Counted from the stretch's first letter, positions 12,760 to 27,230 are shown. The stretch: DNA of 64,000 nucleotides from Marchantia polymorpha subsp. ruderalis (GCA_037833965.1 AP031352.1:32304501-32368500), one strand, 5' to 3'. Numbers and translations: made by a program. Notes: a model not told the origin generated them from the sequence alone.

Positions 12760-15700
12760 TAACTTGGTTCCTTGGTTTCAGTATTTTGTAATATACTGAA
12801 ATACCACCAACTGGAGAACATGAAAGTTTCTTCTGGTTTGATAAAGAGCAAGTCGAGGCTTTTATTCAGGTTGGCACGGACACAAGATAAAGTCGTGAAG
12901 AGAAAATACTTTTTCTTGTATTCATTGACTCCCCTCATGAATTCACCAGAAACCAGAGGTTAATTCCTCAACTACGGTAAATGGTGAGGTGACCTTGACG
13001 TCGGACTTGTCTACGGAGAGGATCCTTCGGCATTGTGAAAATCGCGCTTATTTTCTTTAGTCTCCTAAAATGAAATTATCATGAAGAATAATAAGTCAAA
13101 TTTACTGTCAAGCAAAACGTTGTGTCAGCTCAAATTACACTGAAACTTCTCTGGTAACATATTTAGATGTTCCGAATATTTTCAAAACCAACACATCACG
13201 TCTTTATTTTGAATCCAGTCTCCTTTAATAACGATCGAACTTTGTTTTCTTTCTTATGAAGCGAATCACGTCGACTTGGAAAGCTACAGGGATTTGTGAA
13301 GAACAAAGACATGAACAAGCTAATTTATGATTACTACTTGAAGATGGTAGTTGATCAACACAGTAATAAAGACCTGAGTTTCCTGAAATGCGTGTGAACT
13401 TGGGGAAGAGTAAATCTTTGCACTTGCCAATGAGTGACAAAAGGATGGTATGCATATAAGGACAGAAGTACCAAAAATATCTAAATGTTGATTAGTCTTG
13501 AGATTCGATAACCACAAAGACATGAGACATAAAACATGTCAACACTGTCCAAACTTGACCAATGGAATAGTCCAAAGATTCTACAGGTGGTCCACACACA
13601 AACGGTGGAACACGAAGTAATACCGTTACTTGAAACCATCACCCGTCTTACATACAATTTCTTATTTTCGGACATAGTCTCATGTTACACGTTTGGTTTC
13701 ATCACTCTACAGTTTGATAGGATATTAATTTTTATTTTTTTCTTTATGTTTTCCACCATGCTTCAAGCTAATCACTTTCGAGTAAATATCCAATCACAAT
13801 ACTCCATGAATGCATTATGCAGAATGTAAATTTGATCAAGAGTTAGTTTCATCTTGTTACAAATCAAATGATTGACACTAAAGTAAAACACAATAATATC
13901 ATGTATCATTTTATTATATACACAATTTTTGATAAAAAAATTTAAATTAATCAAGATTGATTAGTTTGATACCAGCTACAATTTAATTCAAATCACCACT
14001 AACAAAATAGTTTACAAAAGCTCTTGGTAATACTTTTTAGGTTTTTTAATAAAGCATGAGATGTTTTATGGACATAGTATGTAGTATAAAACCATGTATG
14101 TCTGAGTTTGGCTTTGGTGATGCATAAGCATTCTCCTGTTGATGTAGTGTGAGAACGTTTGACTAATGCTTTTGACTTTTATTGTGATAAAAATGCTGAC
14201 ATATGCATGATCAAAAATCATATTTGTTCAATTGAACAAAACAACTCAAAGTCAAATTTATCTTACTAATCTTCTCAAATCTAGAGTAGTGTGCTAAAAT
14301 TTAAGCTAGTTTAGCTTCATTGTTTGGTTTAATCATCTCTTTAACAAAAAATTTATAAAATCTATCATCATTTCTTTAAGTTCAAGCTTGAATGGTATGC
14401 AATCATTTACAAGGGGATGAAATCACTTCAACACAAAAAGACATGAGATGCTATAGATTTTTTTCTAAGTAAAAAATAATAATATGTATTTAGATATATA
14501 AAATAATTTTTATAATAATTGAAAATAAATAAATTCTTCAAGATCATATTTTGATCAAGTTATTTAAGAAATATAATATGTTAATGACAGCAGATGTATT
14601 TCACCTTTATCAACTTAATATACAAAAACTTTGTTATATATGTCACCGTACTTTCATTCAATATGTTATTATAAATAAATGTTACCAGAATAAATGTCAA
14701 ATAAATGTTACCAGAATTTTTAAATTAGATTTCTTAATAGAGAGATTTTAAGAAGAAAAAATGATCTTCGTATATTTAAAAAAAATAAAATTTATTCATT
14801 TATTCATTTTGTAAATTGACTACAAAGTTCAGTTCAATGAAACAAAAGATTAAAAATATTTATGTGTTTGGTCATAGATAGATATAAAATGAAAAATTAT
14901 TATTTGTGAAAACATCTTAATTTTCTTAGACTTATATGTTCATATGTATTTGAAGACATGAAAAAATTGATTGATAAAAAATATAAAAATAATCTTCATA
15001 ATTGAGACAAATAAACAAATAAATTTTGATCAATTTATCAACCTTGAAATCCTTTATGAATTAATTTAAAAATTTTGCGATTTGGAAATTTTGAGCTCAT
15101 ATCAACCATAAAAATTAAATAATTTTCAATTAAAAAGTAAGAAAAATTGTTTAAAAGTATTTTTTCAGTCATTTTTTTCATTACTTAAATCATAATTTCT
15201 ATATTAAAATTTAAAAAAATGAGTACTTGATCATATAAAAATATTGAACGCAGTAATAATTGTTCGTATGAGTAATAATCGTCACATTTTCACTAAATTA
15301 AAATATTGAATTTTTTAAAGTCTTTACTGCACTTCTCGTTACATCATCTAATCTTTTCCTCAAATGCTGTTGTATCTTTATTTATTTAGATTTAATTTTT
15401 GGATGCATCATGTGGTATTTTATAAAGTCCATATAATTTTCAAAATGTAAAAGCTAATTGTTAGCCAAAGAATAGCTAAAAAATATTAAAACCTTGGAAT
15501 AACTAAACAATGACTTTTTATATAACTAGAGATAACATCAATAGACACATCACTCAAATCCTGAAATAACAGTGAAATTTCTCCTCAAGGTAGAAGATAA
15601 ATAGAAAGTATCTTTATCCCAATCTTAGGAGATAGACATATATTCAGTTATATTGCTATTTTTTCCCCCTTACTGTGGTCAGATCCTGTCATAGGATTTT

Positions 15701-18700
15701 TTTGTATTCCTCAATATTAAAGAAACTACTCCATGAAAATACAGTAGAAATCACATTCCAAGAAATTCCACCGTGATTTGTGTCAAAACGGTAACTGGTT
15801 ACACCTATTGCATCAAGAATCTGGTAAGTATCTAGTTTGTATGATTCTTTTAGGTATATCTTCAAGCGATTTTAGATTACAGATATCTAGTACAGCTTTT
15901 TAACATGGGAAATTCCCATTCCCAGCTACAATGCACTCTTTCTTCTTCGTGACGCTGAACTTTTACGTTTGCACTCTCATTTAGTCTTTTCCAATCCTTT
16001 TCATTTATTGTTCAAACGTTGTTTACTTTCAAACTTCGAACCATGTGAATCTTACTTCAATTCTCCGGATGTGTTGCTCTTCGCTGCGTCGACTTGTACT
16101 AGGCGCATATGACGTGACATGCATAAAGCTCTAACATTGTTAGCTGAAATGTCATGTGCAAGCGAGAGCCGATAAGGGCAGAGTGCATATGTGATGTATT
16201 AAGATGGAGAATGATACTAATGAGCATGGCGGATGTATGAAACTGTATGGTATAAGTTATACATATACTTGGTAGTTCTTGACTCTTTTCTTACGTTAGT
16301 CACATTGTAAAGATTTCTGCACATCATCAAATTGTATGTTACGAATTTGATCGGGTTACGACGTAACCCCTTACGATGCTCACAATACTCGTGCTTACAG
16401 GTCTGTTGTTTTTAGAATGGAGTAATAAGCCTTTATTATACATTGCATACAGGGGGAAAACTGAATATGAAGTATAGTAAATTATAAAGGAACGCCATAA
16501 GGGGCAAATGATATCTCTCGCTCGAGTGCAGTGTTTGCCTTATATACTCACATGTTGCCAAAATATCTCTGTTGAATATTCACTTTCTGGACGATTCTTA
16601 ACTAGCGTAGTAAGGAGTGGTGACGCCATGAACTTAGCACCAAATGCTAAGAGAGATTCCTAATACTCTCAAGCATGGAACTAATGAATTGAAAACTTGG
16701 TCCTTATCTTTACTTTTATAATAAAACCTTACAAACAGCATATCTACAACGCCAGTAACGTTGGTGTTTCACTTCACCCGGATATTTCTACAATCCCCGT
16801 CGACACAATATTCTGATTTTGGATGACTGTCATGGGTAAAAACGGGGTTTGACTGTCTTTCTCGCTTGATTGAACGGGTGGAGCAGCCACCACCTTCATT
16901 GTCGAAAGTTTCTTTCCTTGGACAAAGATTTTGAAGTGCGGATGAGCGGAAATCTTCAAAAAGAAAGTTTCAGGCATGTACTGAAAAAGGTACAAAATGC
17001 CAACGACCTCATGATGTGAAAGTCTATGAGTACAATCTTCGAAGATTTCCATGCATGAAAATCTTTTATCTGTTCACTTTAATTGTCCTTTATCTTGTGT
17101 GTATGCAGGCTAAACGTAACATGTGTAAACTTCGCTCACCATCGCCCCGGACCATTATCTGGAAGAAAAATTTTGATTCTCAATTTTGGCGACTCATTTA
17201 AATAAAATTTAAATCTTTTATTCGTCAGATTTTGCTTTGAAAATCGTTCTGTACTTTGTACACACGAAGCATCAGATTTACTTTTGAAATTTAAATATGC
17301 TTGTGTTTCCAGCAGAGGAGAAAGCGATAGAGTCCAAATGTGTGGATATGGATGGGTCGCAGTTGTTTTTTTGTGGGAAAGGTTTTACAAAGAGCTTGAG
17401 TTTTTTACACCTAAATCCTGGATACCAGCCCAAACAAATGAGGTGGTTAATTTGGTCCCATCCATTTCCAGGTTATTCTGGAGAGATGTGGTTTTTTGTT
17501 CCGCTTGTCTTCGGTCTGTTCGGCTAATTGCCGAGGAGATATTTGTCGCCTGTTGCCACCGGGAAGATATTTGTTGCAGCTTGAAAAATATCTTCTCTAT
17601 CATTTCATTTATCCAGCTAACCTTGAACCGTAAAAAGCCCACCGAGTCTTTGGCAGTGAAGACTGTGTGGACTATCCTCCCTGCCAAAGACTGTCACTAA
17701 ATTCGAAGTCGCAAATAGGAACAGAGATTGGACCGATTTGTCAGCAAGAAATACTCGAGTCTACAGGATGGTCAAAGTGGACTCTTTCCCATCTGCCCCA
17801 GGATTATGCGACTAAGAATGCGCACGAATTCAAAAGTATTCTATGGACATGTCGATTTCCTTCGTCTTCTAACAAGCGTTGGGAAAACCAGGCGGTGCAG
17901 AGTTTCTGATACGGTTCAATTATGATGAAAATTGATATTGAATACTGTATTGGGATGTATAAAGGGTTTTGCTGTTAGGAGGTTTAAAAAGGACTTTTAA
18001 CACTTAAGAGAAAACGAGTGAAAAGAAGAAATATGAAGTTTGCATATGTCAGCCAGTATTACGATATTTTTGAGAGAACAAGATCTGAATGAAGCGATGT
18101 TAATTGGCGTACTGACTTTCTCAATATCGAGGTGGTAGCTCTGTGTGTGGTTATTATGGTAGCTGGCAAGGCTATAAGTCCAGATTAATCTTCCATCGAT
18201 ACTTTGGGAAAAGTGTGTACTTTTGAACTTGTACATCCAGAAGATAACAGGAATCATCCGATTAATAAAACTAACAAAAGATCTTGCTGAACTGTACAAC
18301 TACTCCAGGAGGCGAAAAAAACAGATATTATACTACAAAAGGCGATTTTCTACCTATTTTTCTATTGGCTATAAGTATCCACTGCCCAGAGCAATGGTAT
18401 AGATCTTGACTAGATCTCACCCAAATACGAAAAGTGCTGTAAATATCTCGTTGTGGAGAGTACACATGCAAATGGAGATTGTGACAGCCAATGGAATGAT
18501 GATGAATGATCCATAAAATATGTGGGGCACTTTTTTCATTTTATATATCTATTACCCGGCACTTTATTCCGGTTTCCACTTCTTTCATCAGTTTCTGTAG
18601 TTCTCTTTTCCCGCTCCCACTTACCTTGTCAAAGGAAAACCGAAGATGCTGCAGTAATAAAATAACACCCGGGCAACTGTCGGACCGAATAGATAGAAAA

Positions 18701-20990
18701 CTCCGCCATCCTAGGGCCACAGGAGGAACGAGGCTCTCTAGAGTAAAACGCACTGCCAAAAATGGGTATGTAGGGTTAAAAGGAGCCCACAGATTGGGAG
18801 TGGAACCCCAATTTGGAAGGGCAGTAACCTCAGGAAACGTAGTAATGAGGTCTACAAATAACTGAACAGCAGTCTCTCCCTCCTCCTCTAATTTCGCTTC
18901 CATTCCGTATTCCTATATTAGCTTGGATACGGTCAGCTTTTGTTTGTCCATCGATGAACGGTTCCTCAGCCTTCAAGAATCTTAGTATCCTCCTCCGCCA
19001 GCATTTTCCATTATCCTAAACGTTTCGGATATGTTCTATATTTATTGTCCAGAATTGGTCCCGTAAAGAATACAGCGAATTTGAGCAGATTGTGCACAGG
19101 TAAGGCACATATCTGCATTCTTTTTAAGTTCTAACCATAACGCTGCCTTCTGGTACAAGAAACTCTTACTTCAGGAGGAAACTTTGCTGTTTTGCCGCCA
19201 GAAGCTAGTGCAAGTATTGTTCTTCTGCTTTTTACAGTGATCGTAAGTAATCACCAGCGCTTGCATTACAATTATCATTTGACTGCAAGCACTTTATTAC
19301 AATAAACCTACTGTTTCATTCATAAAGCAAGCTTCACATGTGCTTATCATATATTGATGTTTGGCAATCCTGGTAAAATGGTGCCTCTCAAGATGGTGAT
19401 GAAGAAACTGAATATACACGTAGTACATCACTCGTGGCTTTCACTACGTTCGAGAAAATAATGCCTGCGATACTTTACACGGAAAGGTGAGGCGCTACTC
19501 ATTGAATTCTCAGAAAATTATGAACAAAATAATACGTTCTCGACTTTCTCCAAATTAAACTCTGTATATAGTTAATAAGGTCTTCAATCCCAGAAAAAGC
19601 AATTAAGCAATATTCCTTTCGTTAGTATCTAGACTTGGAGTTCCTTTTGGTGGGGGTAAAAACATCGAGCAGACGCATCATTACTTGTTTGAACCACTTA
19701 TGGATACGAATTAAAAATCTGATGGATACGGGGAAGGAGGGAGAAGAATGGGAAGCTCATGAACCAATAAAAAAGAACTAGATGATTAGGATCGGAAAGC
19801 AAGTCACAAGTATAAAAAAGACCCAAGGAATTATTGTCTGTGATCCCTTTGCCTCTTAGAACCAGATGGGCAGATGGGAACGAAACAAAGCAGGAGGGGA
19901 AAAGGGTCAGTGAATGAGCATAAAGGTCGTTTCCATTTTCACCCATCGGAAACATGCCACCCCCACGTGGTCGTCCTCTCTACAGTTCTGGTGTCCCCTA
20001 AAGGCGAAAAGGACATTCCATGTTTTCTGCCCTCAAGGTAAGACCAGAGACGATCCGTGGGAAAGATTTGTAGATACAACCGTCCCGGTCTGTAATTTCT
20101 GTAGCAAGGACTCCGTTTCTTGGTGTACTGCAGTTAGTTACTACTTTAGTGCTACGTGATAGATGTCTTTCGCCCTGGTACTTGGCCGAGCTGGAGCTGA
20201 ATGGGTACGACACACATAACTTCACAGATGTAAAACCTAAAATCACATCATATAGGCTCTTTACTCTTCAACATTTTGAGAAACCTCGTTTCCATAATAT
20301 TTCTACGTTTTCTTATTCGAATATACTTCCATCTATTGTAAATCAAAATTATGGAATAGTATATAAGTTCCTCTTGACACCTTTTACGTTTCTTTAATCT
20401 AGAGATATCCGCGAAATTTTGGTAGGTTAAGAACACTTTTTGAGAGTTTTGAAGAGGAATTTCACTAAAGCAGTTTTATCCCAGGACTTCTTCATAGGAT
20501 GGTTGTATCCCATAGTATTGCAATGAGATGAGACTTCAAAGAGAAAGAAAATATTTCATGATAAGGATTTAAGACACTTTCATTTTGTTTTGTTGATGGG
20601 CGAAATCTCTATTTCATCACGGAAAATACGACCATTTGTCATGTAGAGGATGCCTTGCATACACCCCACAGGACTTATTTCAAGACTGCATAACCATGTG
20701 CTATAGACGATTCCACATAAGAGGGGAGATAGCTTCAGCGGGAACAGCAAGACCTTCCAAAGTCAAGTGGAGACCCTTCTCTTGGCTGAATTGGGGGCTA
20801 AAAGTAGATACCTTTCCTGTTCTTTTTTGGGCACCTGCACACTGCCAAAGCAAGGTGAAGCAAGGTCAATTCTCCTCAAGCTGCCCGTATTGTGCTTTAC
20901 GGAGTTTACTGGATTTAAGAAAACGTCCACCGTCAGGAATATATCCGCGAATTTCACCTATCGTGTACTTTATCTATGTGACACGTCTAC
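12760..20990. other. Gene-poor region, no supportable gene
   Basis: Mixed AT-rich DNA with scattered frames of 60-140 codons. The most protein-like are 16774-17052 (minus, 92 residues), 17284-17700 (plus, 138 residues), 18541-18903 (minus, 120 residues) and 20636-21016 (plus, 126 residues). None carries a domain I recognise, and overlapping frames on the opposite strand are comparably long. They may be exons or fossils of unknown genes, but I do not call them. Confidence 0.45.
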
Positions 20991-21019
20991 CGACAGACTT
21001 GCCGCATGACCTTTAACTA

Positions 21020-22832
21020 CGGGGTAACAAGTAAGAACTTAAGAACGACAACGAAGAGAGTTAGAGAGAGGAAAAGAAAGAGTGACGGGTCCGAGGGGCC
21101 AGAAGAAGTAGACGACCACAGAGTACTGCCGATCGATCATCAACGATCCTTCGATCGATCGATAGATCGATCCCGACCGCCGTGAAGCGCGTCGGAGGGG
21201 ATGCGGTGGTGGAACAGGTGCCGGGACCAGGACGCCAGTAGCTTCCTTGCTAACCTGCAGCAGCAGATATTTTTGGTGATAGGAAGTAGATTTTTACCCC
21301 GTGAGGTAGTGAGCGAGTGATGCTTCGCGGAACTCTGTCTGTTGTCACGCTGAAGACTTTTGGCGTTGCATTCTCGCCATAGCTCCCTAACAAAGCAGCG
21401 TTTGGGCTTCTTCCTTGCCCTTCCTCTTGCCTGCGCAACGTTTACCTCCTCCTGAACTCTCTCCGCCCTCTTTCCCTCGCCGTGTTCACCATTTCCTCCC
21501 TTTCCCCCCACAACAGCTGCCCCCTCCTCCCATCTTTCCTCGTCCGGCGTGGTTGGTCTCTGCTCGCCCTGCGTCCCTCTCCAGCGCCATGGCCGTGAGA
21601 CATTAGGTGGTATTGTTTGCATGCATTCTTTGACCTCAAGGTGGATTGCGCGACTGAAGAGCGTGCAGAGGGAGAAGAGAAGAGGAAGGGTGAATGCATG
21701 CAGGCATTTTGGAGTCGAGTATTTTTCACCCACCACCTGTGACCATCTGGCTGGTCGGTCGGTTTTAGTGAATCTGGCCGAATAGGGGAGAACGAAGGAA
21801 GGAAAGATCGTGAATGGGCGTAGTTCGTGACCTGACCTGTAGAGGCAACGGACGAATTGATTCGTAGGGAGTACGAAGACACACAGATCTGGACCTGTGG
21901 TTTGTTTGCAGTTCGGCCGGGGTTGTCGTTGTCCTCGTTGCGGAGTGGAACATTGAGTCATCCTCTTACGCGCTTATTCGTGAACGGTGCTCGGAAGAGA
22001 GCGATTTCTCCGAAGAAGTATGGTAGTGTAGTCTGTCAGCCGGGGTTAGTAAGGAAGTCCGCTAGTTTGTTTGGCGGAAGAGGAGGATAAGGCGTAGGAC
22101 AGTGATTGGTTTGATATTAGAAAGACCCCCCTATCCAATCAATCCCACCCATTCGACGGCGGACTCTGTGATTTTTTTGTTGTCCCTTTTGAGACATCGC
22201 TCTCACTTGCTCTGTGCTCGCTGGAGGGCTTAGGACAGCTGTCTAGCGGTGGTTTGCATCAGACATTATATCATTTGGTGATCTCGAGAAAGCATTCTTC
22301 GGGGACCGAAAAGCTTCCACTCACACTTCGTGCTTTTCCGCGTCCAGTATTTGGTTTCTCTTTGTGATTTCAGACACGTAGTGTCTTCATCTCAAGACAC
22401 GCGCTGAATCAATTTCGGAGCTTATCGCTGCGACCTAGGGCTTTTGGGGTCCGAGGAGGAAAGAAGGGAGGAGTGTCGAAAGAAACGCACATCGACATCG
22501 GGATTGATCACGGTGATCTAACGAGTTTCAGATCCTTAGTATCTTCCACATCCGGGGCTCGTGTATCTGGTCTATTCAGGATATGTGGTTTCGACGCACA
22601 ACAAACGTTCTCGGTTTGGGTGCATTCCTAGCAATTGACAGAGAGCGGGATATTGGTAGACGCTGGTGACGTTACCTGATTAGTGGGTTTGCGAATGAGT
22701 CGGGTTTCATCGTTTGTACGCAATCTGAGACACTTGAGGAAGGGGGGCAAGGCTCCGCAGTCTATTTACATAGTGTAAGGAGCGTCGAGGTTTCTGTGAC
22801 TAAGCTGAGCATAGCTGGGGAAGCTTGAGAGT
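21020..22832 (+). promoter_or_regulatory. Promoter and long 5' leader of the COR27/28-like gene
   Basis: Composition becomes GC-rich here. A GA-rich tract (about 21053-21085) and a GATCGATC palindromic cluster (about 21131-21172) precede about 1.6 kb with no other gene, leading directly to the start codon at 22833. This length suggests a promoter plus a long, possibly intron-containing, 5' untranslated leader. A CCGAC core (CRT/DRE type, about 21175) and an inverted evening element (21265-21273) are present, which fits a clock- and cold-regulated gene. Upstream AUGs, including a 77-codon frame at 21857-22090, could dampen translation. The transcription start is not visible from sequence alone. 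Confidence 0.5.
21265..21273 (-). promoter_or_regulatory. Evening element (AAAATATCT) in the COR27/28-like promoter
   Basis: AGATATTTT on the plus strand is the exact reverse complement of the evening element AAAATATCT, the binding site of CCA1/LHY/RVE-type MYB clock factors. It lies about 1.57 kb upstream of the start codon. Arabidopsis COR27 and COR28 are evening-phased through such sites, so its presence is meaningful here. A single 9-mer can also occur by chance. Confidence 0.5.
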
Positions 22833-25460
22833 ATGGAGTCAATGCAGCAGTTACTGCCTGGGACCATAGACAAAGCCGCACCCGATTTGGCTATCACGGG
22901 GGACAAGGCTGCCGATACGTTTTCCAAGAAGTTTGGAGAGTCGGTGTCGTCTCCCGCATTGAGTGACGCCGACGCAATTCCTGAAGCCTCCGACGCAGGT
23001 TGCTACACCGAGTCTGAGTGGGCTGGCTCGGAAGATAGTGCATGTTCTATAGAATCAGATGCATCGTCGAACGCCATTAGTAGCAATTCTCTTGTATCGG
23101 ACGCAGACTCTTTAGCTCCATCTTGCGACGAGAAAATTGTGGAGAAGTGTCCTTCAGGTGGTTCCATTGTCACCTATGACGAGGCTGTCTCGAAAGCAAA
23201 CGCCGAGGGGGAATGCAAAGCCGCGGATGACAGGCCACGGCGAGCGAAACGCGGTCAGACAGATACGCAGTTCGACGAACAAGATACCAGCATCAATACG
23301 GTATGCTTTCATTGTGCTCAGTTTCTCTGCTGTGTGAAGTATTCGTTTTAAGGGATTCCGTGGTCAGCACTCATCCTTACCCTATTCCGTGTGGACGAGG
23401 GACCTTGAATTAGATGGAATCGAGTCCTCTTTCATTTACCTAGAACCTAACGTGCATTATCGTAATGTCAGACATTCGACTTGTAGCTTGACTTGCCAAT
23501 TCTATGTGTTGTCCTCCCGAACCTTTTCTACTCCCCATCCGATTAAATAGCCTTTTCAAGCTACTCTGCTTTTCAAACGCAGTACGGGCGGATGGTGTCG
23601 GTTGAAGTTTGTGGCTCGACCTCCGGTAGACGCCCTCGTTAGATGTTTGTTTTGGACCGGGCATTTGACGTGCCATGGGGCCATGTTGTGTATCCTCAAA
23701 TTTTGTCGGGGTCGCAATTTACCGCAGAACCCGCTGGTATCAATCAGTCGTGCTCATTGTCGATGCTTTGCCTAAGGTGTCGATGAAGATGTGTTTTGGC
23801 CCTGTGCGGATGCCCAGCTTGTGAGGATTGACTGACATATGTCCATGGGTGTTCGTTGCAGGCGCCTAGAGTGGAGGAATCCGCTGGCAAGGCGTGGACA
23901 GATGACAAACATTGCTCTTATCTCAACTCTATCGAGGCAACTTTCGTCCGTAGCCTCCTCAAGCAAGACTATCGAACCGTGGACTTGTCAGAGCAGGACC
24001 AGGACTGCGTGGAGTCCCGTCCCATGGATCCTAGCTACCTCGCTTACCACCATGGACCGGGCGAGGTAGGTCTCAAAATCCCTTCACTCCCTTTCGAACA
24101 TGCCATCGTTCTAGAACAGGCGGTCGGAAGGTTGTGCGAGTTGTTTTGTTAGCCTTCATGGACTGGAGATGTCACCTAACGCTTCTGTTCCACTTTTGTT
24201 CCAGTTATTCACCTCTTTGCAAAGAGGCTGCTATGACCAACGGGAGTATTACAGGCCACATTACATTTTTGCACCCTCCTCGCCGCCTGCGGTGCTCGCC
24301 AGCCCGTGGATCCAACATTTCAACCCCAGGATAGCTCCTTCTACCGCCGTCGGTGGTGCGGCGCAAGATATGTTCCCGGGACACACGAGCTCGTCTTCAG
24401 GATTTGCCGATGGAGCTCATTGTAGCAACTACATGTACCAAGGGGTAATGGAGGAAGTAATGGAAAGCGTTCCAGTCCTTCCGGATTTTCCCCCTCCTCA
24501 AGGGTGGAATAGTCGTTTCCAGAGCCAGCACAATGCATCAACCAGTGCACCCGTCAGGCCAGATACGAGCGCTCAAGCGAAGAAGCGTAATCTGGACCCT
24601 TGCGCAGGTGATTCACGTTTGCTTGCAATTCTTTTATCTTCGAATTACTGCTTTGAAACAACTGCGCTCGCGACCTAACTCGTTTCTGTCAGTTGGAGGC
24701 GGTGTTTATGCCGTTTCTCGAAACTTGCTTCTAAGAGTTTACGGTTTCTTTTTTTTTGCGCTCATCAGAAGTCATGTACCGACCGAAGAAACTCAAGTCA
24801 ACTCAGCAGAAGCTTGCTGAAACCGATCTGGAATTAGAGGAGCAATTCGTCCTCAAACAGTTGAATCAAAAGGAAGAAGGGAGCCGTTTAGATATCAGAG
24901 AAAGTGGAAGCCGTTTAGATTGCAATAGTAATCCTGATAGATCTAATCACCTAGAGAAGCAAATTTTGCAGGGCTCGCTACCCACTTCTCATCCCATGGG
25001 GAATGGGGATATGCCTCAGGTCGAGAAACCTTCTGCGCAGGAAGAGCGGTCTAACTCTAGAGAGCAAGAGGACGATCGAAAAAGGATGGGAGATGGGGAA
25101 TCAGGGGACGGTAAGAGTCCAGCGAGCTGTGACGGGGTTCCATCCCAGAAGGATGTGGTGGACGGTAGTGGCCAGCTGACCGGAAGTGTTGAAGACAAGG
25201 GTTTCAAGGGTGAGAGCGTGCAGCAACCTGCCGTCACTGGAGCTCGGCTAAAGCTCTCTGTAGACGAGAGTATTGTAAAGTGCCAAGCGGACTTGGGATA
25301 CGACGAGCATGACGAGTGCAACTTCGTCGCGAAAAGGAGTCCTCGTGCCTGTCGGACGTACACATGGGGAATCATGGGAAATCGCCGACCTCTACTTCCC
25401 GGGAATGCCAAAGACATTAGAGAAGACGAGACTCTAGCCAAGGAGCAGCAACAGTGTTAA
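22833..25460 (+). CDS. COR27/COR28-like: COR27/COR28-like clock and light regulator (4 exons)
   Basis: Exons 22833-23300, 23862-24065, 24205-24607 and 24769-25460 join with GT...AG introns in a continuous frame of 588 codons. Residues 167-186 (WTDDKHCSYLNSIEATFV) match the signature W-T-[ND]-[ED]-K-H-x-x-Y-L-x-S-x-E-A-[ST]-F-V of plant COR27/COR28. Residues 225-243 (LFTSLQRGC) and 255-263 (LASPWIQHF) match the second and third conserved blocks. In Arabidopsis these small nuclear proteins are induced by cold and blue light, repress clock genes, and bind COP1 through VP motifs. Here VP dipeptides in acidic context occur in exon 3 (ESVPVLP) and exon 4 (DGVPSQ). The protein is more than twice the Arabidopsis length because of an acidic, Ser-rich N-terminus (1-156) and a hydrophilic, Glu/Lys-rich C-terminus (360-588). 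The start is the first ATG of the open first exon. Splice sites are inferred from sequence only. Confidence 0.85.
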
Positions 25461-27230
25461 ATGCTCGACAGCTAATTTTGTAAGATTTAGGGATTGTTTC
25501 CGGTGAATCGTGCCAGTGACCTTTTACATGGTTGTCCAGGACCCTGGGGGTGAACAGTTGAGATTAGAGCATGGTGCTTATCACCCATTGATTACATTTA
25601 GACCTTTTGGCCAATTGCCACGTGAAAGTTAGTACATAGGTGTATATTCAATCTGAAAATGCAGCGAGCAGCTTGTGAAAATCGATCTGAAGATCAAGTC
25701 ACCACGCCCCACCTTTACCTTCAGACACTTGTACAGCTCATTTTTGTTTTCAAGTTCCTCGTACACCCTGAAAAGGGTAAATCATCCCTCGATGGTTGCC
25801 AATGGGTTCTGCACATGAACTTGTGAGTGGTGGTCTAGCGTCTTGATGCCATGCCAAGACGCGTTGTACGTCTAGAGCGCCTTCACCGGCTACCGTTTCA
25901 GTACTCTGTCGCCCAGTATCCACCATATGCCCATCATTGAAACGTGTGTGTATATCAGGACCGAGCGAGAACGGAGTTCCGAGTCAAGGTCGGACCTTCA
26001 CCAAGCGGGCAACTGCAAATGTCTCCCGCGCAAACCCTAAATTGCCAAGATTAACGTTAATTTATTACTGGCTTTGCTGAACAGAGTATGAACTCCAGCG
26101 GGAAGTTACTGTCAACCTATAAAAGAATGTGCAGCCCGTGTGAGCTAAGTAAACCCTTCTGAAAATTGCCTTGTCAGAAAGTTCTTGCGAACGCCATGCA
26201 CATCTGCGCCACTTCCGCTTATACTGCAGCCACTGTTCGTTCGGCGTGGAAGTATGGTCCTCTCCATGAACAGAGAAACCCTACATCCGGTTTGTGTCAG
26301 TGAAGGTGGTAAAAGTTGCACGATGGAAGAAGATGAGATACGAACGAGTCTGACCGAAGTGTGCGGGGGCTGTTGATGATTAATAGAAGGAAAGGAAGAT
26401 GAAGTAATACTGCGAAAAGAGACGAAGTAATTACTAGGAGCAGAAGCGTACATCGACGTGAATGTCAGCTGCCTTTTCCTGCCACACGCGCGACGCGTTC
26501 ATGAAACCCCCACGACAACGAATGCGTCACATTTGAGCCACCCACCAGATCGATGTACGTGAGCCGTAATCACTATTATCGCGGCTCTGACAAAATATCT
26601 ACGGAGGAAAGTTCCATATTCAGCCACGAAACTTGGGAGAATAAGTTCATATCTCCGGTGCTGTTCAACAACAGCAGCGAAGGGAGGGAGGATCCGGTTG
26701 GTCGCTCGGCGTAAGTGAAGAAATGTGTCGGTAAAGCCAAGCGGAATCTCTTCCCTTCGCCAATCTGACTTCCCGGGTACGGTGTATTGACCCGAGCGTC
26801 GTCGTTTAGCTGAGCTGAGCTGTCGACATGCAAACGTTGGTCAGTCCGAACTTTCGAAATTGTAAGCTTTGACCAACTAGCGGCACGTAATTAGGCAATG
26901 TTGTGGAGGCCTTTTCTGGACATTTGATCTTGGCTCCACATCAGGAGGCCCCCGCGCAACACATACTGGACTGTACTTTCTTGCAGGCACTGTCGCCTAC
27001 GCATGTTGAAAACATCTCTCCTCCCCCTCCTGTCAGAAAAGATCACGCCAAGGTCTGGAGATTATGATTCTGCCTACGCAATTTGCACTTAATACACCCA
27101 CTGTGCATGTAACGTATGAGCAGATTTTTCCTAGACATCTCTCATGTCAGAAAAGATCACAGTGCTTGGATTTGAGATAATGATGTTGCCCGCCTGATGA
27201 TACTCACCACCTGGTCGAGTCTCTTGCTTT
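25461..27230. other. 3' flank of the COR27/28-like gene; no further gene seen
   Basis: The first few hundred bases are probably 3' untranslated sequence and contain no canonical AATAAA. A TATAAAAG motif near 26117 could mark another promoter, but no convincing coding frame follows. The frames at 26145-26453 and 26576-26833 (both minus) have no recognisable domain. Confidence 0.4.

Noticed and set aside
18506-18903. Overlapping 119- and 120-codon frames on opposite strands
   Set aside because: The minus frame looks somewhat protein-like, but there is no recognisable domain, splice context or homologue that I know of.
21140-21961. 273-codon frame on the minus strand upstream of the COR27/28-like gene
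   Set aside because: Low-complexity, Arg/Gly/Pro-rich translation in GC-rich promoter and leader DNA, with comparable frames on the other strand and no domain. It is best explained by composition.
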